A DNA stretch of 64,000 nt from Thunnus maccoyii. Taxonomy: Eukaryota > Chordata > Actinopteri > Scombriformes > Scombridae. The notes beneath the pieces are model-generated. The model was not told the origin of the DNA. It saw nothing but the letters and a program-made list of their open reading frames with translations, and made no database searches. Shown piece by piece: positions 32,921 through 43,900 of this stretch (the stretch's first letter is position 1; the number at the start of each line of letters is the position of its first letter). The position numbers and the translations under genes are program-made. The stretch lies in the NCBI RefSeq assembly GCF_910596095.1, contig NC_056538.1, positions 12,160,001-12,224,000 of the forward strand, read 5' to 3'.

Positions 32921-35900
32921 AATTACCCAACCCTCTCCCCTCAGGCTTTGTGTGTTATTGACATCATTCACTCCGTGCAAGGTCTTTCCATCCCTCCCTC
33001 CCTCTCTCTCCCTTCCTCTCCCTCTACATTTGGGATGAATTGGCATAATGGGAGAAATGCGTGAAGTGTGTGTGTGTGTGTGTGTGTGGCACGTAACTAA
33101 TTTCCCTGCTTACTGCCACACATGGAAAGCTTTTCGGTGTGACTTCCCCGTGCCCCGCTCTCCCAGTCCATCTGCGAGATGCTGCGCACGTGCATGTCGT
33201 TCACTCAGAAAGGTGGCATGATAATGATTTTGTCCTGCCAGTGTTTCCTCTGTTTGCCAGAACACACACATATGGTTTATCTGCTCAGTCCGTGCGGAGA
33301 GGACGTTCTGAAATACTGAACAATGAACATCATGTGCCATTAAAACTTCATTTTCTACCTCCTCTGTTTTTGTCAAAGGATTAAATGGAACATTTCCTTA
33401 CTGCACTCAGCGAACTGGTTCATGTTTTTTCCTCAAGTTGACGATCACAGATTCCCAATAAAGAAATTAAGATTTTTAATATGATTACCTAATAAAGTTA
33501 CGGTTATTTTATAAATGTGTTATTTTTGACTTAGGTGACTTCACTCGGGGTTTTTTTTTAAAGTGCCCCTTTATAACAAACAATACACTCTCCCTTGATG
33601 TGAATAACGTGGCAAATTCATTTTGTACTTTGCAGCTGACTTCTTGTTGCCTTCCTGTGTTTGAGTGTGTGATTGTGTGTGGCCTTGTGTGTGTTTACTC
33701 ATCGCATGAGACGTTGCCACGCGTACGTGTCTCCGGTGAGTGATTGTTTCTGTCCCAACACCGACGTTTCTCACTTTTTGTCATTACGTAACGCAGCTGA
33801 AGGACATCGATTGTATGGTTATCATCTCGATGTACGTGTGGCAGATTAAGAAATCTTTCAGTGCAGGGCTGCGTATTGTTTGAATTTTTTTCAGTACTTT
33901 TAATATAGTGTGAGGTGACTTGATCTTGGAAACAGCAGTTAATAAAACAATCTTAAACTCAAGGTCCACTAACTCACTGGTTCCTGAGCTTTTGACTGCA
34001 TCACATAATCTTCATTTGCAGATGGAGTCTTTTTTTCTTGTCCTTGTTGGCTTAAAGGTTGAGCTTGGCGGCTGATTTTTAATCATGTAAACAGCAAAAA
34101 AACCCCAAAAAAAACAGTAAGTGGACCTTGAGTGCAGATTAAATTGTCAACTGGCCAAATTTTGATTTGAACTATCTGATGAAAGAAGTCAATAAGATCA
34201 GACATTTAATGCAAACTAAGATACTCGGTGCAACACACACGTTTCAGTCGCTACCGAAAAAGCTATTTAGGTTTGATACTCTGCTTTATTCCAGGCACAT
34301 GCTGACCTTTTGACAACTGCTCACATTCTCCCTGCATATTCACTTCTGACTTTTGACCTTTCCTTTTATCCACATTATACTTCCTTTGACCGTGACATGC
34401 ACGTGTGCTGCGTATTTGAAGAGATCACCTCTTTCTATGTCCATCACAGAGGCATTAACACACGCACACACATCCCTGTTCCTTCTTTCTCCCACAACAC
34501 ACACACACTCAGTCTTCAACACACTCTCTACTCTGACCGCAAACATTTTCTGCCTCCCTCAAAACACAAACACCCGCTCTCTCTTTATCTTTGGCGCACA
34601 GACTTAAATCTGTCTCTGTGTCAATATTCTTTTAATCTCTTTGGCCTTCTTTTGGTATTCAACCTCTCTCGTCCCGTTGCTAAAAAGCAATTCCCCCTCA
34701 GCCTCTCCCTCACTATCTGTGCCTTCACTTTATTTTTGATCCAGTCATCTCTCTTTTCTATTGCCCTCCGCTCTTTTACTGGGGCTTTTTCCTTTGCTTG
34801 TGCCCTTGCTTTGTAGCCCTTGACCTGGTGTCCTTCCTGGTTTGTGTGTGTGTGTTTGTTTGAGAAAGAGCCCCAGGGCATGTGTGTGTGTGAGAGAGAG
34901 ATCTCGCCTGAATGGATACAACTCCTTGAAAGCCGTCCTACATCTTGATATGTGCGTAAGAGGGCACGAAGCATAAAGCCCTATTACGTTGATATGAATG
35001 ACGTTTTGATCCCTCTTTAACATTCAAATTTAATCTCCCCTTAACAAACACTCACATGCACACATGCCACGCACACGCACTCAGAGTGTGATCTCTTCCT
35101 CGTAGTAATTATCATAGCAGGGCAGGCATGCACACGTGTCCCTGGGGAATCTGTGCAAGTTGCTCATAAACACACACACACACACACACTGCAGGGAGTG
35201 TATAACTAAGCCCTTGTTCGTCACTGGGCGTCCCTGAACGCCTCTCTCCTGCGTCGTTATGGTCGTTCCGGTATTCTGCCGTCCCGTGAGCCCTCCCACA
35301 CCCTATAATTAGTGTCACCCAGGCAACCAGAGAAAGAATGCTCAGTATTCTTGTCGTCGTGGTAACTGCGTAAATGCGGGGGCGGAGGTGCTGGTTGTAG
35401 GTGTTGGTTAATGACAGGGACAATGAGACCTCAGTCTGCCACCTCATGTGGTGTATCAGTAAAACTGAGGTAGGTAAACGTGTGTGTTCGTGCGGATATT
35501 TTGTCTGTCCTTTACGTGCCATACATATAGCCTCAAACAGGTTATGAAAGTACGCCCTTATACCATGTTTTTGATTGTGGCTATAGCTCACAATAGCTTC
35601 AGATGTTGCGTGTGTGCCCTGTCACCTGCAGGTTCCCATCAAGTACACAGCAGCCTACAACTTCACTATTTTTGCCTGCAGACCCAGAAAAGAAGTAGAA
35701 CTTTTGAGCTGGTAAAATACCTGGCACCGTTTCCCGTGTGTCATTTAATTTGTGGTAATTTGATTACTGTTATTTAGGAATATGCACCATGTGAGCACAA
35801 AATTAAAACAGTGGTTGGGGATCTGTCCACTTGGTCACAAGATGTATTGTAGGGGTCACAAGATAATTAATGGGATAGGCTACAAAAGAGTAAAAAAAAA

Positions 35901-36203
35901 GAAAGTTTTTTTTGTGAAATATTGGATTGTTTAACCTTTAACAATTATTCAAATAAAACAATCTGAGATTACATGCTGTGACAAGTAAAAAGTGCTTCAT
36001 TTTACTCATTTTTGGGAACCACTTATAAACTATATTATTTGAGGCCTTAAAACATTTGACAGAGGCCCCTTCTTCTACAAGGCAGGGCCTCAAGATTAGG
36101 TAATAATGTGAGCTCCATCTCAGTCGATATTCTGCTTTCCTGTTGCAAATACCCTAATAAATGTGAAATAACTCAAATGACTGAAAACAAACTGGCGTGC
36201 AGG

Positions 36204-36235
36204 ACACTTACCAGCTTTGCGCAGCTGGTAAGTGT
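36204..36235. repeat. perfect 13-bp inverted repeat (hairpin)
   Basis: ACACTTACCAGCT, a 6-base loop TTGCGC, then AGCTGGTAAGTGT. The arms are perfectly complementary, with a further possible G-U pair and GC pairs outside. On either strand one arm contains a GGTAAGT donor-like motif. Confidence 0.85.
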
Positions 36236-37626
36236 TGCAACTAACAAAGACAGTAATCCAGCAAAAAAATATGTGTGTGTATATAGACACACCATTCACA
36301 AAAACAAACACACACTACAGCAGCTTAGGCCCATAAATCAGTTGTTGACAGTAAAACTGTAGCCAAACAAGGTCCAAGGTCAGTGTTATGAGTCCTCACA
36401 ACACTAGCTCTCTTTACCCCCAGGGAGCTTTTCTTGGTAGAAACATCTGGTGGGTCTCTAGTTCTCTCTGCTGTCCATTTGGCGTTACTGCAAGGCCTCA
36501 GGCTATAAAAATCCTGAGGGCTGAACAGTGAGTGAACACAATGTTTGAACTAATTAAGCATGTGGAGCTGCACCTTCTTTGACGACCTGTACTTCGCACA
36601 GTCTTAAAATACAGTTCGTACTGTATCCTAGAACACTTAACCCACCCCTCCCTAACACGATAGTTGTATATTTCATTGGTTGACTTGTATTACGAAACGT
36701 ATATTTTGAGTAAGTTGGGCGTACAACGCCTATTTCTTACTAACATCTGATAATTTCCGCAATCATTTCTTCTGTTCCTCCTTTTTTGTGAGGGGCGGAT
36801 GGATATGTTCCAGAGGTAATGGCGAGAGGTCCGGACTTTCCAGTAACCTACGTCACTGAAACCGTTGGTGGTGACTCGCTTCGTGCTGCCTTCGGGTGAT
36901 GTCGGAAGTTTTAACAACGCGATTCCGAGAACGTTTATATGGTTTGTAGCCTATTTCCGAGGGGAAGTTATGTGAACTTCAATCAACAAAGCAAAAACAA
37001 CAGCAAAAATGTTATAACCTATGGTAAAACATTACTACCGTGTAATAACATCTACTAGTGTTAGGAGACTAAGCTAAGTGAGACATGAGTAGTCATAGTA
37101 GTCATATAGGCTACATTTTCTGCTGTTTGCCGTGTCGATGCAATGACACAGACATGGGGGTTTATTATGATAATGGACAAAAATGAGCCAACTTTTGTTT
37201 TTGTTAGTCGGTCGGTTTGTTATCATTTATGATCCAAAACGATTGATTTTGGAAAAACATAGCTCACGTGGAGATCTTGAAGGTAGCATCCGGTCATATT
37301 TACAGTAATGAGTGTAAGCGGTGGAAACAATATTACATTGTATATTAGATCAATTGTTTCGTTAAATATCTGTACAATTGTTTAGTGCTTAAATAACTAG
37401 CTCATAGTGAGTTGTAATGTAGTCGTGAACTATATGAACAAAATAAAGAAAGGGTGAATGGTGATTACTTGATGAAAGAGGGCCAGCTTTAATACATGTT
37501 TCAAACTGAACACAGTTTGTGAACGCTTTTGGGGAAATGTATGTATGCTTTTGCTCAATAATTCAACATTGCTGGACTATTTTAGCAGCGCGGATGTGCA
37601 CTAACGTCTGAGAGTCAACAGGGCAG

Positions 37627-37634
37627 TGACGTCA
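37627..37634. promoter_or_regulatory. consensus cAMP-response element upstream of ccnl1
   Basis: Perfect palindromic TGACGTCA 78 bases before the ccnl1 ATG, within a CpG-rich stretch and with no obvious TATA box. CREB/ATF binding is inferred from the motif. Confidence 0.6.
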
Positions 37635-37704
37635 CGCGCTGTGTCAGTTCATCCTGCTCCGCCGTCGCTCTGTCGAGGCTGAGCTGAGAAACTGCTGTTG
37701 TTCG

Positions 37705-37722
37705 GGCGAAGATGGCCGCGGG
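37705..37722 (+). promoter_or_regulatory. YY1-like motif overlapping the ccnl1 start codon
   Basis: GAAGATGGCCGCGG spans the ATG and fits the AAnATGGCnGC YY1-type consensus often found at TATA-less vertebrate promoters just downstream of the start site. It also provides a good Kozak context (G at +4). Confidence 0.45.
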
Positions 37723-37951
37723 TCCCCTATCTGTATCTTCCAACGCGTCCACAAACAACGATGGCATCCTTATTGGTGATAAAGTTTACTCGGAGGTGTA
37801 CCTCACGATCGATAACTCTCTCATACCAGAGGAAAGGCTCTCTCCGACGCCGTCGATGCTGGATGGCCTCGACCTGAGCGCGGAGACCGACCTTCGCATC
37901 CTTGGGTGTGAATTGATTCAGTCGGCGGGTATTCTTCTCCGGCTACCGCAG
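37712..37951 (+). CDS. ccnl1: ccnl1 coding exon 1
   Basis: 80 codons starting [20 protein letters not shown]. The second half ([20 protein letters not shown], then [20 protein letters not shown]) is the start of the cyclin box region. Donor GTAAAT. Confidence 0.92.
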
Positions 37952-40900
37952 GTAAATCTTCTTGAGTACCTAATGTTAAACATATTTGTGTGGTGAATGG
38001 ACACTGAGCAACAAGCTGGTATGTTTTTGTAGTCCTCAACACGTTGCGGCCTGCTTGTTAGCAGTTTGCTCATGTTGGCGTGGTGGAGCTAAAATGGCGG
38101 CGGCCCATTGTGTAAGGACAGGCAAGATTATACAAGAGTTTAAACATTGTGTCCTGTGTTTTTCTCGACAGGTGGCAATGGCAACGGGGCAGGTGCTTTT
38201 TCATCGGTTTTTCTACTCCAAGTCCTTTGTGAAGCACAGCTTTGAGGTAAGTCCATTGAAGTTAATGTGTTGCTGGCTAGCTTAACGTCATGGTTACGTT
38301 CCCGGCAGCCATGTTGTCGATACGTTGTCTTTTTGAACTGCTCTAAGACAATGAAGGGACAATGTGAAGATCAGTGCGAAACAATACGAAACTCAAAAGT
38401 TCAGACATAACGCTGGATCGACACATGTATTTTCCTCTAGTTGTATATTCACCTGACAGCCAGTCTTCAAACTTTCCGACAGATTTAAAATATTAGATAG
38501 ATACTTTATTAAACCGAAAGTAAAGTTTATAATGTTACAGCAACCAACAATGAGGTAATAACGTAAAAGAAACAAAGGCGAAATCATATACAGTAAACTA
38601 ATTCATCCTTAATAACGGCACACGCAACTTTGTATGTTGTATACCAACACATTTATGATAAAATCGTGAGTTCAGTGTGATTTATAAAGCTGTCTTGACA
38701 ATATATTTACAGTTGTCCCCACAAAGGAACTAATTCTCATAATCCTAATATCAAGTTAATTAATACCTACCATAGTATTATTAGGCAAAAAATTACGAAA
38801 TCTGCTGACAGTTAACAAATGTCTGTTCTCGTGCTGCACGTTTCGTCATATAGACCAACTTTGTGGTCACATTACCGCTGGTTGCATGTCTTAGGCATGG
38901 AACTCTTCCTTCCAACTTTTTGCTTTGATTTCCTTCTTTCCAGATTGTTGCTATGGCTTGTATCAACTTGGCATCCAAGATTGAAGAAGCCCCACGGCGA
39001 ATACGAGACGTCATCAATGTGTTCCACCACCTGAGACAGATCAGAGGCAAAAAGTAAGCATCAACATTGAATCCAGTCTTCTCTCTATGGAAATAATGTT
39101 TATGTTACGTGGAACATGTTGCATTGCATTTGTTTCTTTATCCAATGTTGTATGATGTTGATCTGTTTTTGCTGTGAAAGTGCTCTTCTGTTTATCCATG
39201 TACTCTAAACCATTTTAAAACTTTTCAGTTTCCTCTACACTGGTAGTTTCAGAAGTGTCAATGTCCACATATAACATCTAAGTTTGACATTACACTGAAA
39301 TTGAATTCTCAACAAACGCACTTTAAAAACTGGAGTGCATTGAAAGACAAGGCACAACTGCGTTGTTTGCGTGTGCCTTTGTCTTCATAGAAATCTGTTC
39401 ATGTCAGTACTGTAGACCTTGGCATTAACTTGGCTTCTTTTTTCCCTTGCAACCAACTAACAGCGACCAGCTACATTTACCAAAGCCTGGGTGATGTGGA
39501 ATGGTACGTAAGATGAAGCAGTCGGCATGACAACCATGATGCGAGGGGGTCTCTCTCCTCCCCCAGGCCCACCCCACCCCCTTCCTGTGGGAGACGCCCG
39601 TGGTCTGAGCCACCGCGGGGCACTGGGATCGGGGATGACAGGTTGGCCGAAGGTCCTTGGCCCCTGGGGCACCTTGAGGACTCCTGTGGTTCAATCTTAA
39701 GCTTTGGGTATCTGTCCGTCAATCTGCGGACCATTGGGTAATGTAGTTTTCTTCTCTGACTGCTCCTCACCATATATTTTGTTTGTGCTTCAAAAGCAAA
39801 ACTCCATTCACCAACTGCTATTCATGGCTTTTATAGAAATATCACCTTGTTCGTTGGCGGTAGAATGATTGGATTCTTGTAGGTTAAGCAGTTACTTTGT
39901 ATGTCTTGTTTAGGGTCAGTGCATGCACCATAGCCTCGATAGTTTGGCATTATGTGTAGTTTGTTTGACTCGGCTTTAAAGTAAACGTACCAACAATCAT
40001 AATGCACTTGCAGTAAGTTAATATTTTAGATGTGGGTCATGTTGATCCTGGAAGTTTCTTCTGTGCATGTGGTTTGTAGCATGACAATATTCATCTTTTT
40101 AATTTATTTAATTTGGAACATCAAATTACTAGATTTGAATCTTTAATTTGATTGTTGTTGATTCTTAAATGGTTAAATGCTGTTTACTACTTACAAGTGT
40201 TTGAAGGATGTCAGTCAGGGTTTTGTTTCAGATGTGATGTAGGTAGTACATTACAGAAAACGTATAGTGGTAGCAGAGTCTGACACAGCCTGTGAAGAGG
40301 CTTATGAATCAAAATTTATCTAACCCAAATTGTATCAATATTATCATGATTCCACCCTGATGGGTTTTGGATATTTGTTACATAAATACAATTTCTAGAT
40401 TTTTATAACAGTGGCAAGTTAAATGATCTCCCACTTTGTTGAAACACAATGTTTTGTAGCGTTTGCAGTTGAGGTAGAAGTAGTTGTCGTTTGGTTAACT
40501 GTTCTGCTTGTATTTGTTTCTGTGTACTTGCTGTACACAACTAGTGTGTTTTGTATTCTGACCTTGACATTGTAATAAGTCAGATTGATCTTAGATGTCT
40601 CCTTGTAAAAGCTTTGCATGCCATTTGAGTTTGTAGTTCAGGTTTGATTGAAGGCTGTAGAATAGCGTCTGCATGTTGAAGCAGTGATGTGGTCAACGAA
40701 CGAGTTTATTTCTGTGAAAGCTGTGATACAGGGTGATTGAGGTTGAGGGCTGTCTGCAGATCCCATAAGCTTCCACTGGAACCACAGGAGTCCACAAACC
40801 CCAGCAGACTGTCAGGCATGTTAACAGTTAAACCTGTTGCTTTGAGTTGGTTGAAACGGGAAAAAAGAAAAGAGTACAAGAAATCAGAAGGGCACTTTGC

Positions 40901-43900
40901 TTTTGTTTGTTTTTTGTTTTGTTTTTTTTACTTTCATTTCGCAAGGGGGGAAACATTATTTTATTTTGATTCCTTTATAAAATAGGACTCCAAGTTCATT
41001 GATACTTGATCAGAACTACATTAACACCAAAAACCAAGTCATCAAAGCGGAACGGCGGGTCCTGAAGGAGCTGGGCTTCTGTGTGCATGTCAAGCATCCC
41101 CACAAGGTGAGTTTATGTTGAAGTTTTTATTACTAAGCATTAATGCTTCGACTCTGTAGTGCAGTGTAGCCGCAGGTTTGCTCCTCTGTGCAGATACAAC
41201 AACACAGGAAGCCGCTTTTCTCAGTTCTCAGAACAGGCATCTCTCACTTCCGCTATTCTCACTTCTCAGAACAGGCTTCAGCTTGAACAATGGCACACCT
41301 GGAGTTATTTGTGTGTTTTGTAACATGCAACCATTTTATCATTCCAGATTATCGTCATGTACCTTCAAGTCCTGGAATGTGAAAAGAACCAAACACTGGT
41401 CCAGACGGCCTGGTAAGTTTCTTCCTCGTGTTCCACTGACCATCCCCCACAGCAGCAACCTGTGTCATATCTGCAAGAAGTGCCACCAGACCTGGGCTAA
41501 AGATAAAGTTGAACTAGTTTCAAATGGTTGAATTACCTGAAGAGCACTTGATTAATCTGCTAGGAACTTGGAACAGATCCATATGTGGAAACAACACCTG
41601 TCAGATAAGTGATGTAGTGCCCCTTGTGTTTTTAAGCACAACTTTGAAAGGCATTCAACAACTATTTTGCCCAGGTCTGACTGCGACATTCCCTCACTCC
41701 ATTTTAACCCTTCCACCTCTTTTTCTGATGGAGCAATTTGTATTATTGCAAACCTGTTACGTGTCTCACTCTCTTGTCTGCCCTTACATGGCTTTGTTGT
41801 AAAGTCTTTTTGGTTTGCGGTGCCCAGGGAACTTGGTTTAACTTTGTCCTTTCTCTCTACTCTTTGATTAAAGGGTAGTCCATGCTGGTAAGTCACATAA
41901 AGAACCTCTGAACTCTGCCTCCTTCAACCACATGACCTCAGGAAGCTCCCCCTATTGGCTGGCTGCCCCTCTCCAGACAGCCAATCCCAATGCCAAGATT
42001 CACTGAAGGGGGCGGGCGGGCCTTTCCCAACAGCCAACATCGTCTTGTTTTCTCTTGGGTGTCCAAAAGGATTTGTATTTTTTGGTCTTGCTACCAAGGT
42101 TTCAATTGTAATACCTATTTTTGCCAAGTAGATGTATTTATATTCTGACTTTTTGCTAGTTTACTTGCATCTAGCATTGAAGTAAACTTTGCCAGAACAG
42201 AATAACGTTTTTGACCAGTTAACCTGCCTTATTTTTTAAAAAGTTACAGTAGTATACTATGTCCTGTCCCCAACTGACGTGGTGTCCAGACATGTGTCTG
42301 TCTTACAGGCTGATCCAGTTCTCAGGTTTTGCCTCCAAGGACCTGTCTCGCCCACGCAGCAGTCAGAATCCAACGGCCATGTGTTATCTATAGTAGCGTT
42401 GGCTTTACAGTTTGACACTGACCTGCCAAAGTGCAGGATAGGTTGTTTGTCGAAGGCAGGTTAGGCTGGAAGTAATCCCTGTTTGGCAGGTTTTCAACAG
42501 TTATCTGCACTTAATCTCGAGTCAAGCGCTTAGAAATAATTAGTTGAATGAGTGGAAATTGATACATAGTGTATCCATATGGAAAGTGTCGCCATTGGAG
42601 AGAGGAAACTGCTGTGATTTTTTTTTTTTTTTGTATGTTTGCCTGGTTGTAGTTTTTGATGGGTGTCAGGTTAGTTAGTCAGGGGGTTTTACCATCGTGT
42701 TTCTGTTCACATGTTTTTTTTGTCTTTATGACTTCTATGTCTCCTAAGGACATAGATGCTCACATCACCCTGTACTTGTCTGAGTCACATCCTGGTCATT
42801 CTGACTTTGCTAATGCTCTCCCAATGGCTAATCTAATTTATCCATTGTCCTAGACGACCCACTGACACATAATCTGTGTTGTAGTGCACTTGGCTTAAGT
42901 AGTAAGGCAAAGCTTGCCACCTAATGTCCTTTAGATAAATCTTACAATGCTGCATAGTGGAATGGGCTAGCAGACAAATAGAATCAGTGGTCTTATGGGG
43001 GTCTGTTTAAATGCAAGGCTGGAAGGCATATATTAAGTGGGAAGTGTTGCATCATGTGCTTACATCAACCTGCCACTGACAAACTATCTGTTGTGCATGC
43101 CACCATACATGCTGCGCCTCCCTGTTCCCTCAGATCTAACAATCTGAAAGTGGCAACTGCATTCTAGATGAATTTTGTACATCTGTATGCCTGCATGTTC
43201 CCCACTTTGTAAGGCATGTGTCATTGTCTCAATCATTATTAGTCTTAATATAGTGACTTCCTGATTTTATTATGGTAAGATGGTCTTGGCAGGCCTTCAG
43301 TAGATTATATTTCCCATTTGTGTCTTCATGCTTGACCTGTGACATACAGCACTCCCATGGATGCCCCAGAGAGAATGGACAAAGTTAAACTTGACACCAA
43401 AATGCATATCTCACTTCAGCACTGTGTAACTGAAAAATGTATAGCTGTAGTCTGTGTAGCTATCAGGGCTAAAGTTAAATTTAAAATTTCATCAGTGCCT
43501 CAAATGGTCAAATCCAGCAAATGGTAACATAATCTCCAGTATATCAGTGACCAATCACAGTTAAGTGTAGAAGTAATCATCCACAAATGTTTTTAGTCTT
43601 TATCAGAAAATGGAAACAATATAAAGCCCTGATAAGGAGTGAGTACTATAGTTGCTAAATGTTGCAGGTTATTGACCTGCAGTAATAATTCATATTTAGA
43701 GCTGTGAAATGACTTAAAAGGTGTGGATCAGGGTGAGAGGTGGCTTTGTGTAGAGAAGATGCTATGTTTTCGTTTGTGTTTTTGTCTTTAAAGGAACTAC
43801 ATGAATGACACTCTGAGGACAAATGTGTTTGTGAGGTTCCAAGCTGAGACTATCGCCTGTGCCTGCATATACCTCGCTGCCCGAGCCCTGCAGGTGAGAG

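Larger units (their letters stand above)
32390..37600. other. intergenic region between lekr1-like gene and ccnl1
   Basis: About 5.2 kb. It holds CA/GT microsatellites (32720-32919 and about 33067-33088), C/T-rich stretches and a perfect 13-bp stem hairpin at 36204-36235. A CpG-containing block sits near 36780-36960. No convincing gene is seen on either strand; frames up to 168 codons here have no exon or homology signature. Confidence 0.55.

Noticed and set aside
34310..34816. 168-codon open frame upstream of ccnl1
   Set aside because: Pyrimidine-rich sequence giving Ser/Leu/Phe/His composition; no signal peptide followed by a fold, no repeats and no supporting splice sites.
35112..35591. 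159-codon open frame on the minus strand
   Set aside because: Passes through a CA run read as Cys-Val; no recognisable domain.
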